This document shows, piece by piece, positions 44,413 through 53,948 of a stretch of 64,000 nt of DNA. The stretch's first letter is position 1. Every line of letters starts with the position of its first letter. Source of the DNA: Hymenobacter sp. YIM 151858-1. GTDB taxonomy: Bacteria; Bacteroidota; Bacteroidia; Cytophagales; Hymenobacteraceae. Both the position numbers and the translations under genes were made by a program. The stretch is from assembly GCF_025979705.1 (NCBI RefSeq), contig NZ_CP110136.1, forward strand, positions 2,666,001 through 2,730,000. Direction: 5' to 3'. The notes beneath the pieces are model-generated. The model saw only the letters and a list, made by a program, of their open reading frames with translations. It did not search any database and was not told the DNA's origin.

Positions 44413-44426
44413 CTAAGTGCTGCTTG

Positions 44427-44870
44427 TTACTTGAAGAACAGGAAGCCCTTTTTGGGGTGCTTATGCTTCAGCGGCTTGCCTTTGGGGTCGATGCCCGGCG
44501 CCGGGCGCGTTTGGCCGCGCTTTTGTGGGCGCACACCCACGCGCTTGTCTTTAAACTTGCGCACCGTAAAGGCGCCCGAAGACCGATCGTACTGCCGCGC
44601 CGACGACGAGCCGCGCGTGAGGCTGCTGTTGCCCACGCCCGAGCGCGCCTCCAGCACTTCCATTTGCTGGTCGCGCTTCACATCGTCAGCGTTCATGCTC
44701 ATGCGCTGCTGCATGCGCGCAATATCCTGAGTCGAGGCCTTCCGCTTTTTCGGAGCCTCGCGGCGGGGCCCGTTGCCCGTGAAGGGGGTAGCCGAAGTTT
44801 GCGCCTGCGCGGCAGGGGTGGCCAGCATACCAGCGGCCAGCAGGGCAGCGGCGGCAATGTATTTTTTCAT
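44427..44870 (-). CDS. Small exported, very basic protein of unknown function
   Basis: From ATG 44870 the protein has 147 residues. A signal peptide ends near residue 23 (AAQAQ). The mature part is rich in Lys, Arg, Ser and Pro with no predicted fold: TQDIARMQQRMSMNADDVKRD, then a C-terminal series of RPQKRG, KGKPLKHKHPKKGFLFFK. I do not recognise a family. The high positive charge suggests binding to anionic polymer (LPS, DNA or acidic polysaccharide); this is inference. Bidirectional terminator at its 3' end. Confidence 0.55.
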   Translation of the reverse strand: MKKYIAAAALLAAGMLATPAAQAQTSATPFTGNGPRREAPKKRKASTQDIARMQQRMSMNADDVKRDQQMEVLEARSGVGNSSLTRGSSSARQYDRSSGAFTVRKFKDKRVGVRPQKRGQTRPAPGIDPKGKPLKHKHPKKGFLFFK

Positions 44871-45043
44871 GTCAGCAGAAACGAGAAGTTGGCAGCTACG
44901 CCGGGCCAACGGGCCCCTAGGCAAGTTAGTTCAAAATGCCCCACGCCGGCTTGGGCGGGCACAATAAACGCGTTGCAGTACGTAGCCAATGCAAGTAACG
45001 CCGTTCTGGCAAAAACAATGCCTCACCGGCCCAGCCAACCAAA

Positions 45044-45088
45044 AGCCGGTGCCGGGCCTGCGCATTGGCAGCTGCCCCGGCACCGGCT
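45044..45088 (-). terminator. Terminator after mscL
   Basis: AGCCGGTGCCGGG pairs perfectly with CCCGGCACCGGCT across an 18-to-19-base loop; read leftward it is followed by TTTTGG. It lies about 30 bases beyond the mscL stop. Confidence 0.7.
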
Positions 45089-45119
45089 ACCTTGGTGCAC
45101 CTAGGCCCAACCGCGTGTG

Positions 45120-45545
45120 CTAGGCACGTGCCCGGAGCGCGTCGCGGATTTCGGCCAGCAGAATTGCCTCTTTCGTGGGTGCAGGCTCCGAAACCACGGC
45201 CACCGGGGCGGGCTTCTTGAAACGGTTGGCCAGCTTCACCACCCAAAAGATGACAAAGGCAATGACCAGGAAGTAAATAAGGGCATTGATGAAGTTGCCG
45301 TAGTTGAGCGTGGCGGCTTTGGCGGCCTGCGCTGCCTCCAGGGTTTCGTAGTGGTTGCCGTCGAGCGACACGAACATCTGCTTGAAATCGATGCCGCGCG
45401 TGAACAGGCTCAGCACCGGCATGATGATGTCGTCGGTAAGCGACGTCACGATACGGCCGAACGAAGCGCCGATGATTACACCAACGGCGAGGTCGAGCAC
45501 ATTGCCCTTCGAGATGAACTCTTTGAACTCGGAAACGAAACCCAT
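45120..45545 (-). CDS. mscL: Large-conductance mechanosensitive channel MscL
   Basis: MscL opens under hypo-osmotic stress to release solutes. The 141-residue length is typical. The N-terminal FKEFISKGNVLDLAVGVIIGASFGRIV is the S1 amphipathic helix and pore-lining TM1 with the Gly-zipper pattern, followed by the periplasmic loop and TM2 (FINALIYFLVIAFVIFWVVKL), then the C-terminal cytoplasmic helix with EAILLAEIRDAL. It is a single gene ending at a terminator. Confidence 0.97.
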   Translation of the reverse strand: MGFVSEFKEFISKGNVLDLAVGVIIGASFGRIVTSLTDDIIMPVLSLFTRGIDFKQMFVSLDGNHYETLEAAQAAKAATLNYGNFINALIYFLVIAFVIFWVVKLANRFKKPAPVAVVSEPAPTKEAILLAEIRDALRARA

Positions 45546-45753
45546 AGTGATGTGGAGTAGAAGTGTTTGGGATTGATGCGGTTGGGTGTAAGTATAGGAG
45601 AAATCGAATTACCTCCTAGGGGTGCAGCGAGCATAACAAAGGTGCAGCGCGGTGCCAGCTGTTGTGCTTGCCTGTTGGCCGGGGCACCGATTTGCTTTCC
45701 GAACCGGGGCTGCTCCTTTCTTGATGCCCCAAAGCCGAGGTGCGCATTGTCTC

Positions 45754-45761
45754 TATCTTTG
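45754..45761 (+). promoter_or_regulatory. TAnnTTTG promoter box for the enoyl-CoA hydratase gene
   Basis: TATCTTTG lies 33 bases before ATG 45795. No -33 partner at normal spacing is clear. It supports the ATG at 45795 over longer in-frame starts. Confidence 0.45.
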
Positions 45762-45794
45762 CCGGCACGCTTCGCAAACCACCCTACTAGCCTC

Positions 45795-46583
45795 ATGCTT
45801 CCAGAACTCGAAAACCTTGCGCTCGACCGCACCGACGACGGCATTCTGACCATCACGCTCAACCGCCCCAGCAAACTCAACGCCCTGAACGCGGCCACCA
45901 TCGAGGAAATCGGCCAAGCCATTCAGTTTGCCCTCGACGAGCCCTCCGTGCGCGGCGTAATCCTGACCGGCGCCGGCGAAAAGGCGTTTGTAGCCGGGGC
46001 CGACATTGCCGAGCTTTCGGCCCTGAGCGAGCCGCTGGCCCGCCGCACGGCCGAGCGCGGGCAAGAGGTGTTTTGCACCATCGAGGAAAGCAACAAGCCC
46101 GTAATTGCGGCCGTCAACGGCTTTGCCCTAGGTGGCGGTTGCGAGTTGGCCATGGCCTGCCACATTCGGGTCGCCTCCGACAATGCCCGCTTCGGCCAGC
46201 CCGAAGTAAACCTAGGGCTGATTCCGGGCTACGGCGGCACGCAGCGCCTTACCCAACTGGTAGGCAAAGCCAAGGCCTTGGAACTAATGATGACGGCTGA
46301 CCAAGTGAAAGCCGACGAGGCCCTGCGCCTGGGTTTGGTAAACCACGTGGTGCCGCAGGCCGAGCTGCTGGGCTTCTGCCGCCAGCTGCTGGGCCGCATC
46401 CTCACCAAAGCCCCGCTGGCCGTGGGCCAGGTAATCGACTGCGTGAATGCGTACTTCGAGCCCGAGCGCCACGGCTACCAAACCGAGGTAAACGCCTTTG
46501 CCCGCTGCTTTGCCTCCGAAGACTTCAAAGAAGGCACCCAGGCTTTCCTGGAAAAGCGCCCGGCAGCGTTCCGGGGCGAGTAA
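45795..46583 (+). CDS. Enoyl-CoA hydratase/isomerase (crotonase family)
   Basis: The 262-residue protein has the crotonase fold: early LTITLNRPSKLNALNAATIEEI, GVILTGAGEKAFVAGADIAEL and oxyanion/active-site FALGGGCELAMACHIRVASDNARFGQPEV, then LGLIPGYGGTQRLTQLVG with the second Glu position. These support hydration of trans-2-enoyl-CoA; a 3-hydroxybutyryl-CoA dehydratase role is common for such stand-alone Bacteroidota copies. The protein is cytoplasmic. It has its own promoter and is followed by a palindromic repeat. Confidence 0.9.
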   Translation: MLPELENLALDRTDDGILTITLNRPSKLNALNAATIEEIGQAIQFALDEPSVRGVILTGAGEKAFVAGADIAELSALSEPLARRTAERGQEVFCTIEESNKPVIAAVNGFALGGGCELAMACHIRVASDNARFGQPEVNLGLIPGYGGTQRLTQLVGKAKALELMMTADQVKADEALRLGLVNHVVPQAELLGFCRQLLGRILTKAPLAVGQVIDCVNAYFEPERHGYQTEVNAFARCFASEDFKEGTQAFLEKRPAAFRGE

Positions 46584-46586
46584 ATC

Positions 46587-46703
46587 AATTAAAAATGAAG
46601 AATTAAAAATTAAACGTGAGCACAGGCAGGCACCCAGTCTAGGCCAAGCGGTCAGCCGGGCGCTCTGCTGATTCTTCATTTTTAATTTTTAATTTTTAAT
46701 TCC
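46587..46703. repeat. AT-rich palindromic repeat downstream of enoyl-CoA hydratase
   Basis: AATTAAAAATGAAGAAT (46587-46603) and its exact complement (46671-46687) flank a GC-rich centre; extra TTTTTAATT units extend the right arm. Its AT-rich arms contrast with the GC-rich genome. It occupies the whole gap before the next gene. Confidence 0.85.
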
Positions 46704-46708
46704 TCCCC

Positions 46709-48232
46709 GTGAGCGGACTAGCAAAACGGCTGGCCAGCCAAACTGCCATCTACGGCATCAGCAGCATTGTGGGGCGCGTGCTCAACTTCTTGCTGACGCC
46801 GCTTTACACCGGGCGCTTTGCGCCCGCGGCATTCGGCATTATTACCGGGCTGTTCGCTTACATGTCGTTCCTGAACGTAGTATTCACCTACGGCATGGAA
46901 ACGACGTACCTGCGTTTTGCCAACCGACCAGGCACCGACCGCCGCGACTTATACGACCGGGTGCTCACGCTGCTCCTGTTGAGCAGCGTTGTACTAACGG
47001 CCCTGCTGATAGCACTGGCTCCCACGTTGATGCGTCTGCTCGGCATTCCGCCGGGCAGCGAACGGTACGCCGTGTGGCTGGCCCTGATTCTGGGTCTCGA
47101 TGCCGTGGCGGCCATTCCGTTTGCGCGGCTGCGCCTGGAAAACAAGGCCGTAAAGTTTGCCTCCATCCGGATGGCCAACATCTTGCTGAACGTAGGGCTG
47201 AACCTGTTCTTTCTGGTCCTCTGCCCCGATGTGCTGGCCGGCAAGTACCTAACGGGGCTTGCGCCGCTGCTGCGCCCCCTCTACGACCCCAACATTGGCG
47301 TGGGCTACGTGTTCCTGTCCAACTTAGCGGCCAGTGCCTTTACGCTGCTGCTGCTGGGCCGCGAGCTGCTCGATTTCCGGCCGCGCCTGGGGGTTACGTA
47401 CCTAGGGCCGCTGTGGCGCTACGCCTACCCGATCATGCTGATGGGCTTGGCCGGCATGGTCAACGAAACACTCGACCGCGTTCTGCTGGCGCGCTGGTTG
47501 CCCGAGGGCTTCTATCCGGGGCGCAGCAGCCTGGCGGCTGTGGGCATTTACGGAGCATGTTACAAGCTTGCTATTCTGATGAGCCTGGTCATTCAGGCTT
47601 TCAAGTACGCCGCCGAGCCGTTTTTCTTTGCCCAAAGCGAGGACAAAAACTCGCCCCGCACCTTTGCGCTGGTGCTGAAATGGTTTACCATCAGCTGCAC
47701 CATTCTTTTCGTGGCAGTAAGCGTCAACATCGATTTGATTGCCCCGCGGTTTCTTACCAGCCCCGAGTACCTGGAGGGCTTGCCTGTGGTGCCGGTGCTG
47801 CTGATGGCCAACCTGTTTCTGGGCGTATACTACAACCTGTCGGTGTGGTTTAAGCTCACCGATAAAACCTACTTCGGCACCTACATCAGCTTTGGTGGCG
47901 CTATCCTGACCATTGCGCTAAACTTTGCGCTTATTCCGCTGCTGGGCTACATGGGCTCGGCCATTGCTACCCTGGTGTGCTATGCTACTATGGCCTTGGT
48001 TTGTTGGTGGCTGGGCGAGCGGCACTTTCCGGTTCCTTATCCAATGAGCCGGCTCCTGCTGTGGCTGCTGGTGGCCGTGGCCGTGGTGGCCGGTAGCTGG
48101 GCCCTGCCCCCATTAGGGGTTTGGACAACCCATGTAGTACACTTTCTGATTACGCTCGCTTTTGTGGCCACGGTGTGGCTGGTGGAGCGGCCCGAGCGGG
48201 CATTCCGCCGCCCGCAGGTTAAAGCGGTATAA
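46709..48232 (+). CDS. Polysaccharide flippase-like (MOP superfamily) membrane protein
   Basis: The 507-residue protein has about 14 hydrophobic segments with sparse charged loops. The N-terminus [33 protein letters not shown] matches the first helix of Wzx/MurJ-like oligosaccharide transporters in this superfamily. It likely moves a lipid-linked sugar unit across the inner membrane. The start codon is GTG (46709), after a palindromic repeat. It heads a run that includes dut and an NDP-sugar nucleotidyltransferase in the order common in Bacteroidota, supporting an envelope-polymer role, but substrate is unknown. Confidence 0.87.
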   Translation: MSGLAKRLASQTAIYGISSIVGRVLNFLLTPLYTGRFAPAAFGIITGLFAYMSFLNVVFTYGMETTYLRFANRPGTDRRDLYDRVLTLLLLSSVVLTALLIALAPTLMRLLGIPPGSERYAVWLALILGLDAVAAIPFARLRLENKAVKFASIRMANILLNVGLNLFFLVLCPDVLAGKYLTGLAPLLRPLYDPNIGVGYVFLSNLAASAFTLLLLGRELLDFRPRLGVTYLGPLWRYAYPIMLMGLAGMVNETLDRVLLARWLPEGFYPGRSSLAAVGIYGACYKLAILMSLVIQAFKYAAEPFFFAQSEDKNSPRTFALVLKWFTISCTILFVAVSVNIDLIAPRFLTSPEYLEGLPVVPVLLMANLFLGVYYNLSVWFKLTDKTYFGTYISFGGAILTIALNFALIPLLGYMGSAIATLVCYATMALVCWWLGERHFPVPYPMSRLLLWLLVAVAVVAGSWALPPLGVWTTHVVHFLITLAFVATVWLVERPERAFRRPQVKAV

Positions 48233-48263
48233 GCCCTATTCTTCCTTCTTTCGTTCTCTTCGC

Positions 48264-48698
48264 ATGCAAGTTGCCGTCATCAACCGTTCGCACCACCCGT
48301 TGCCCGCTTACCAAACCGAGCACTCGGCCGGGCTCGATGTGCGCGCCAACCTTACCGAGCCGGTTACCCTAGGTCCGCTGCAACGGGCGCTGATACCGAC
48401 GGGCCTGTACCTCGAAATTCCGGCCGGCTACGAGGCGCAGGTGCGCCCTCGCAGCGGCCTGGCCTACAAGCACGGCATTGGCCTGGTAAACAGCCCGGGC
48501 ACCATCGATGCCGATTACCGCGGCGAAGTGAAGGTGCTGCTGGTAAACCTGTCGAACGAAGCTTTTGTAGTAAACGACGGCGAACGTATTGCCCAGCTGG
48601 TATTTGCACGCTACGAAGCCATTGAGTGGCAAGAGGTAACCGAGCTGAGCGAAACCGTACGCGGCGCAGGCGGCTACGGCAGCACGGGTACTAAATAG
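48264..48698 (+). CDS. dut: dUTP diphosphatase
   Basis: dUTPase hydrolyses dUTP to dUMP. From ATG 48264 it has 144 residues. The five trimeric-dUTPase motifs are visible: SAGLDVRA (1), [10 protein letters not shown] (2), [13 protein letters not shown] with the catalytic Asp (3), [11 protein letters not shown] (4) and [10 protein letters not shown] (5), which closes over the active site. The frame could extend upstream, but that would overlap the flippase and is not family-like. Confidence 0.96.
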   Translation: MQVAVINRSHHPLPAYQTEHSAGLDVRANLTEPVTLGPLQRALIPTGLYLEIPAGYEAQVRPRSGLAYKHGIGLVNSPGTIDADYRGEVKVLLVNLSNEAFVVNDGERIAQLVFARYEAIEWQEVTELSETVRGAGGYGSTGTK

Positions 48699-48836
48699 CC
48701 GCAGAGTTTCGTTGGGTAGGATGATAAAATATTCGCCTAACGCTAGATATTACTTTGCCAAGAGCGAATTTTACACAGCGTTTCGTAGCAACTTACGTAC
48801 ACGCCACCTGAACTAAATATTGACAACGCACCCCTT

Positions 48837-49847
48837 ATGAAAATCATCGTCCCGATGGCCGGCATGGGCAAGCGCATGCGCCCGCACACGCTCACCGTTC
48901 CCAAGCCGTTGATTCCTATTGCTGGTAAACCTATCGTTCAGCGCCTCGTCGAGGACATTGCCAAGGTTGTAGGCCAACAGGTTACGGAGGTTGCGTTTAT
49001 CGTGGGCCGTTTCGGCGAAGAAGTAGAAAAGAGCCTCGTGCAGATTGCCGAATCGGTAGGTGCCAAAGGCTCTATTCATTACCAGGATGAGCCCCTAGGT
49101 ACTGCCCACGCCATTTTGTGCGCGCAGTCGGCCCTGAGCGGCCCCGTGGTAGTGGCCTTTGCCGATACCCTCTTCAAAGCCGATTTCACGCTCGACACTT
49201 CCGCCGACGGCACCATTTGGGTGCAGCGCGTGGAAGACCCGCGCCCCTTCGGCGTGGTAAAGCTCAACGAGCAAGGCCACATCACCGAACTGATCGAGAA
49301 GCCTCAGGAGTTTGTGTCGGACCTAGCCATTATCGGCATTTACTACTTCCGCGACGGCGAGTACCTGAAGCGCGAGCTGCAGTACCTGATCGATAACGAC
49401 ATCAAGGATAAAGGTGAGTACCAGCTCACCAACGCCCTCGAAAACATGAAAAACCAAGGCGCGGTGTTCATCCCCGGCCGCGTGACGGAGTGGCTCGACT
49501 GCGGCAACAAGGACGCGACCGTGTTCACCAACCAGCGCTACCTCGAGTACCTGCACGAAGCCGGCGAAGACACGGTGGCCAAATCCGCCAAGCTCACCAA
49601 TACCGTACTCATTCCGCCGGTATACATCGGCGAGAACGTGGTGCTCGAGCACAGCATTATCGGCCCGCACGTATCGGTGGGCGATGGTTCGACGGTGCGC
49701 CACTCGGTAGTGGTCAACAGCATCGTGCAGAAGTCGGCGGCCGTGCAAAACGCCAACATCACCAACTCCATGATCGGCAGCTTTGCCACGCTCACCGGCA
49801 CCCCCGCCGACCTAAGCGTAGGCGATTACAACGCCCTGAAACTGTAG
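48837..49847 (+). CDS. NDP-sugar nucleotidyltransferase (glucose-1-phosphate thymidylyl/uridylyl-like)
   Basis: The 336-residue enzyme begins KIIVPMAGMGKRMRPHT with the nucleotide-binding GxGxRM(R)P and continues PKPLIPIAGKPI, both hallmarks of the NTP-transferase family. GTAHAIL and FADTLFKADF (metal Asp) are present, as are WLDCGNKDA and a C-terminal left-handed beta-helix of hexapeptide repeats (about 250-330). It makes an activated sugar for envelope polymers; the exact sugar cannot be decided. It lies between dut and a TPR protein. Confidence 0.88.
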   Translation: MKIIVPMAGMGKRMRPHTLTVPKPLIPIAGKPIVQRLVEDIAKVVGQQVTEVAFIVGRFGEEVEKSLVQIAESVGAKGSIHYQDEPLGTAHAILCAQSALSGPVVVAFADTLFKADFTLDTSADGTIWVQRVEDPRPFGVVKLNEQGHITELIEKPQEFVSDLAIIGIYYFRDGEYLKRELQYLIDNDIKDKGEYQLTNALENMKNQGAVFIPGRVTEWLDCGNKDATVFTNQRYLEYLHEAGEDTVAKSAKLTNTVLIPPVYIGENVVLEHSIIGPHVSVGDGSTVRHSVVVNSIVQKSAAVQNANITNSMIGSFATLTGTPADLSVGDYNALKL

Positions 49848-49948
49848 CGACAGCCGGGTGGTTTCGGGGTAAATGCCGTATCTTTTCCTAGGTTCGGCTT
49901 GCCCCGAAACCACCTGTTTTTACGTTTTCTGCTGCCGCAGCTTTTGCC

Positions 49949-51760
49949 ATGATTCGCTCCGCTTCCCTCCTGCTTCTTGTGTTAGGCCTGCTCATGGCCG
50001 AGCCCGGCTATGCCCAGCAGAAGCGCGCGGCCGGCAAGGCGGGCACCGAAAAACCGCGCAAGCTTACGCGCCGCGAAAAAAAGGAAATGCAGCGCCAGGC
50101 AGCCCTCGAAGCGGCCAAAGCCCAGCAGCAAAGCCAGCTTACCGAGAAAGACCGCGAAATGAGCGCGGCCTACTTCGTGGACGGCGTGAAGTACATGCTG
50201 CTGGAGGATTACCCCAAGGCCCAGGAGCGGCTGCTGAAGGCGTACCAGATCGACCCGAACAACGCGGCCATCAACTACAAGATTGCCGAAAACAACCTGC
50301 TGATCGGCAACCTTAAGGACGCCGCCAACTTTGCACAGGCCGCTTTGCGCCTCGACGCGAAGAACCCGTACTACTACCTGATTCTGGCCCAGATTTACGC
50401 TACCCAGAAGCAGTACGACCAGGCCGCGCAGGTATACACGCGCCTGATTCAGGACGTGCCGGAGTCGAAGTCCTACCTGTTCAACCTGGCCGACTTGTAT
50501 TTGGCGCAGGGCAAGCTCAACGAGGCGTTAACCACCTTCGATCAGGCCGAAAAGGAGTTTGGTACGCTCGACGAGGTGTCGTTTAAAAAGCAGCAGATCT
50601 ACCTCAAGCAAAACAATCTCGACAAGGCCCTGAAAGAAGGCGAAGCCCTGATTTCGGCCAACCCCGAGGACATCCGCTACGTGCTGGCGCAAGCCGAAAT
50701 GTACGCGGCCAACAACCGCCTGCCCGATGCTATTCGGGTAGCCAACCAGGCCCTGCGCAAGGACCCCGACAACCCGCAGGCGCACATGATTCTGGCCGAT
50801 GCGTACCGCCAGCAGGGCAACCAGGCCGAATCGGAAAAGCAGATCAAGCAGGCCTTCCAGAGCCCGGCCCTAGGTATCGATCAGAAGGTACGCATCCTGG
50901 TCGACTACCTGAAGCAGCTGCCGAACCCGGCCGTGCAACAAACCGCGCTGGAGCTGGCCGACATCACTACGCGCGTACACCCCAAAGAGGCCAAAGCCTA
51001 CTCGGTGGCCGGCGATGTGCAATTGCTGTCGGAGAAAAAAGCCCTGGCGCGCGACAACTACCTGCGGGCCCTGCGCCTCGATAACTCGCACTTCAAAATC
51101 TGGCAGCAGGTGGTGCTGATTGATGCCGAGCTAACGCAAACCGACTCGTTGCTGCGGCACACCAACCAAGCGCTGGAGCTGTTCCCGAACCAGGCGGTGT
51201 TCTGGTTTTACAACGGCGTGGGGCACATGTTTGCCAAGCAGCCGCAAAAGGCCGTAAAGGCGCTGGAGCAGGGCAAAAAACTAACGACAGACAACCCCGA
51301 GCTGGCTGCGCAGTTTGATACGCAGCTGGGCGACGCTTACCACGAGCTGAAGGAGTACGACAAGTCGGATGCAGCCTACGAGGCAGCGCTTACCTTCGAT
51401 GCCAACAACGCGCAGGCCCTGAACAACTACAGCTACTTCCTGTCGTTGCGCGGCAAGGACTTACCTAGGGCCAAAGAGCTTGCGGGCAAGCTGGTTAAGC
51501 TTTTCCCCGAAAACGACACTTACCTCGACACCTACGCGTGGGTGTTGTACAAATCCAAAGACTACGCCGGCGCGCGCCAATACCTCGAAAAAGCCATCAA
51601 AACCTCGAAAGATGGCACTGTATTGGAGCACTACGGCGATGTGCTGTATCAACTAGGCGATACGGCGGCGGCCGTGGAGCGGTGGCAGCAGGCTAAAAAG
51701 GCCGGTGGCACCTCCGCCCTCATCGACCGCAAGATCAAAGACCGAAAACTGTATGAATAG
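49949..51760 (+). CDS. TPR-repeat protein (envelope-associated)
   Basis: The 603-residue protein has a signal peptide (about 1-23, ending GYAQ), a basic segment with RRKKEM, and about ten tetratricopeptide repeats from residue 70 to the end (recurrent A/Y..L/A.A.....P patterns such as INYKIAENNLLIGNLKDA and NNYSYFLSLRGKDLPRAKEL). It likely scaffolds partners in the periplasm. The stop overlaps the start of the DUF4292 lipoprotein gene by 8 bases. The TPR-DUF4292-EnvC-like order is conserved in Bacteroidota and may form one envelope complex; that is inference. Confidence 0.88.
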   Translation: MIRSASLLLLVLGLLMAEPGYAQQKRAAGKAGTEKPRKLTRREKKEMQRQAALEAAKAQQQSQLTEKDREMSAAYFVDGVKYMLLEDYPKAQERLLKAYQIDPNNAAINYKIAENNLLIGNLKDAANFAQAALRLDAKNPYYYLILAQIYATQKQYDQAAQVYTRLIQDVPESKSYLFNLADLYLAQGKLNEALTTFDQAEKEFGTLDEVSFKKQQIYLKQNNLDKALKEGEALISANPEDIRYVLAQAEMYAANNRLPDAIRVANQALRKDPDNPQAHMILADAYRQQGNQAESEKQIKQAFQSPALGIDQKVRILVDYLKQLPNPAVQQTALELADITTRVHPKEAKAYSVAGDVQLLSEKKALARDNYLRALRLDNSHFKIWQQVVLIDAELTQTDSLLRHTNQALELFPNQAVFWFYNGVGHMFAKQPQKAVKALEQGKKLTTDNPELAAQFDTQLGDAYHELKEYDKSDAAYEAALTFDANNAQALNNYSYFLSLRGKDLPRAKELAGKLVKLFPENDTYLDTYAWVLYKSKDYAGARQYLEKAIKTSKDGTVLEHYGDVLYQLGDTAAAVERWQQAKKAGGTSALIDRKIKDRKLYE

Positions 51761-52529
51761 AAGCTGGCCGCTACTGCTGGCCTTGGCCGGAAGCCTTGCC
51801 CTGGGTGCTTGTCAGCGCCGCGCCGTTCCTACCAAATCTACCGCCGCTACGCGGCCGCAGGCACCCGAAGTGCGTGCCCGCAACCTCGAGTTCACGTACC
51901 TGGCGGCCAAAGGCAAAGCGCAGATCAACGCCAACGGCGAGCAATACACGGCCAACCTGAACGTGCGCATGCGCAAGGACAGCGTTATCTGGGTATCGGC
52001 TTCGTGGCTGGGTATTGAGGGCGTTCGTGCCCGCATCACCCCCGATTCGGTGCAGGTAATGAACAAGCTGGAAAAGACGTATTACGCCGGCAACTTCGAC
52101 TACCTGAGCCGCCAGTTTAACGTGCCCGTAACGTTTGCGCAGCTGCAGGCCCTGCTTGCCGGCGATTATTTGCCCGCCGCCATCCAAACCCCGCTCACGG
52201 CTACCGAAGAGGGCCCCGTGCAAAAGGTAAGCTACCAGCAAGCCGGCTTGCTGGTGGAGCAGCTGATTGAGCTAAACCGCGCCCGGCTGCAAAAGCTTAC
52301 CGTGCAGGATAGCGGCACCCAAAGCTCTTTGGATGTAACTTACGCCGACTTTCAGCCGCTCGAGCCGGGTGGCCAGCTGTTTGCGCGTGGCGTTATGCTG
52401 CAGGCGCAGCAGCCGGGGCGCTCGGCCGCCACCGTGATGATTAATTACCGCAACGTGGACCTCGACAAAGAACGGCTTTCCTTCCCCTTCTCCGTACCGG
52501 CCGAGTATGGGCGTAAAAATCGTAAGTAG
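51753..52529 (+). CDS. DUF4292 lipoprotein
   Basis: From ATG 51753 the protein has 258 residues. The lipobox ALGAC puts the lipidated Cys near residue 20. The mature domain matches DUF4292 by its beta-rich pattern: YLAAKGKAQINANGEQYTANLNVRMRKDSVIWVSAS, then KLEKTYYAGNFDYLSRQFNVPV. Similar LolA/LolB-like half-barrels bind lipids, so lipoprotein or lipid handling is possible. The gene overlaps the TPR gene by 8 bases and the EnvC-like gene by 23 bases, so the three are translationally coupled. Confidence 0.85.
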   Translation: MNRSWPLLLALAGSLALGACQRRAVPTKSTAATRPQAPEVRARNLEFTYLAAKGKAQINANGEQYTANLNVRMRKDSVIWVSASWLGIEGVRARITPDSVQVMNKLEKTYYAGNFDYLSRQFNVPVTFAQLQALLAGDYLPAAIQTPLTATEEGPVQKVSYQQAGLLVEQLIELNRARLQKLTVQDSGTQSSLDVTYADFQPLEPGGQLFARGVMLQAQQPGRSAATVMINYRNVDLDKERLSFPFSVPAEYGRKNRK

Positions 52530-53901
52530 CCGTTGGCAAGCCTGGCTGCTGGGCGGAGCACTGCTGCTTGCGCTAACCACAGCCCCGGCTCAGCAACGCC
52601 GATCGGCGCGCCGCGAGCCGCCCAAAACCAAGGCCCAGCTGGAGCGCGAGCGGCGCAATAACCTGCGCCGCATACAGGAAGCAAGCCGCATTCTGGAGCA
52701 AACCAAGCAACAAAAGCAAAGCACCCTAGGTCAGCTGAACGCCCTGAAGGAAAAGATTACCGTGCAGCAGCAGGTAATCAAATCCACTTCCTCGGAGCTG
52801 CGTTACATTGATACCGGCGTAAAGCAAACCACCACCAACGTACAGCTTACCAAGGCCGAGCTCGACCGCCTGAAAGCCGAGTACGCCCAGCTGATTTACG
52901 CGTCGGCCAAAACGGCCAACTCGTACAACCGGCTTATGTTTCTGTTCGCCGCCGACTCGTTCAACGAGTTTATGCGGCGTTTGCACTACGTACGGCAGTA
53001 TGCGGAGGCCCGCCGGCAGCAGGTAAGCGGCATTTTGCGCACCCAGCAAGAGCTAAGCCAGCAGCTAACCAGCCTTACCGAAAAGCGCCAGCTAAAAAGC
53101 TCGCTGCTGACCACGCAGCTCAGCGAACGGCGCAGCCTGCAAACCATGCGCGTGCAGCAAGACCAGGTAGTGCAGCAGCTAAGCCAAAAAGAGCAACAAC
53201 TGCAGAAAGAGCTGGCGCAGCGGCAACAAGCTGTTCGCAAGCTCGATAACCTGATTGCCCAGCGCGTACGCGAGGAAATTGCCCGCGCCGCACGGGCTGC
53301 CGCTGCCCGAGCCGCCGCCAAAGCCGCCGCCGCCAAAGCCGCTGCCGAACGCGCCGAGCGAACCGACGCCACCGCCGCCGAACGCACCACGGCCCGCCGC
53401 GAAGCCGCCGAAGCCGCCGAGGCTGCCGATGCCGCGGCCAATACCTCTACCAGCCGCGTTACGCTCACGCCCGAAACGGCGGAGCTGTCGTCGTCGTTTG
53501 CCGAAAACCGCGGGCGCCTGCTGTGGCCGGTGGCCCGGGGCTTTATCTCGCAGCCGTTTGGGCGGCACCCGCACCCCGTGCTGAAAAACGTAACGGTAGA
53601 TAACCGGGGCGTTGACATCCAGACCGGCGCGGGCGAGTCGGTGCGGGCCATTTTCGACGGCAAAGTGCTGACCGTAGCCAACATTGCCGGCATGAACAAC
53701 GTGGTAATGGTGCAGCACGGCGAGTACTTCACGGTGTACGCCAAGCTGCGCTCGGTTAACGTTTCCGAAGGCCAGCAGGTAAAGATGCGTCAGCCGATAG
53801 GCACGGTTTCGACCAACGCCGACGGCACCACCGAACTGCAGTTTCAGGTTTGGAAGAACAGCACCAACCTGAACCCCGAGCAGTGGCTGGGTCGCAAATA
53901 G
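52507..53901 (+). CDS. EnvC/NlpD-like murein hydrolase activator with degenerate LytM (M23) domain
   Basis: The 464-residue protein has a signal peptide (about 1-29), a long coiled coil (about 33-255; RRIQEASRILEQTKQQ, KEKITVQQQVIKSTSSELR), an Ala/Arg/Glu-rich helix and a C-terminal LytM domain (about 340-464). The usual zinc motif HxGxD is replaced by NRGVDI and the C-terminal HxH region reads QFQVWK, so the zinc site is broken. Such non-catalytic LytM proteins activate cell-wall amidases during division or remodelling. The coiled coil is as in EnvC. It ends with a hairpin terminator; upstream coupling to DUF4292 and TPR genes suggests joint control. Confidence 0.88.
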   Translation: MGVKIVSSRWQAWLLGGALLLALTTAPAQQRRSARREPPKTKAQLERERRNNLRRIQEASRILEQTKQQKQSTLGQLNALKEKITVQQQVIKSTSSELRYIDTGVKQTTTNVQLTKAELDRLKAEYAQLIYASAKTANSYNRLMFLFAADSFNEFMRRLHYVRQYAEARRQQVSGILRTQQELSQQLTSLTEKRQLKSSLLTTQLSERRSLQTMRVQQDQVVQQLSQKEQQLQKELAQRQQAVRKLDNLIAQRVREEIARAARAAAARAAAKAAAAKAAAERAERTDATAAERTTARREAAEAAEAADAAANTSTSRVTLTPETAELSSSFAENRGRLLWPVARGFISQPFGRHPHPVLKNVTVDNRGVDIQTGAGESVRAIFDGKVLTVANIAGMNNVVMVQHGEYFTVYAKLRSVNVSEGQQVKMRQPIGTVSTNADGTTELQFQVWKNSTNLNPEQWLGRK

Positions 53902-53948
53902 TGTTGCTACACCAAAGCCGACAATTTGCCGCTGCCCGGAAATAAAAA

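Noticed and set aside
45567-45794. N-terminal extension of the enoyl-CoA hydratase
   Set aside because: The extra residues do not match the family and would cross a promoter box at 45754-45761.
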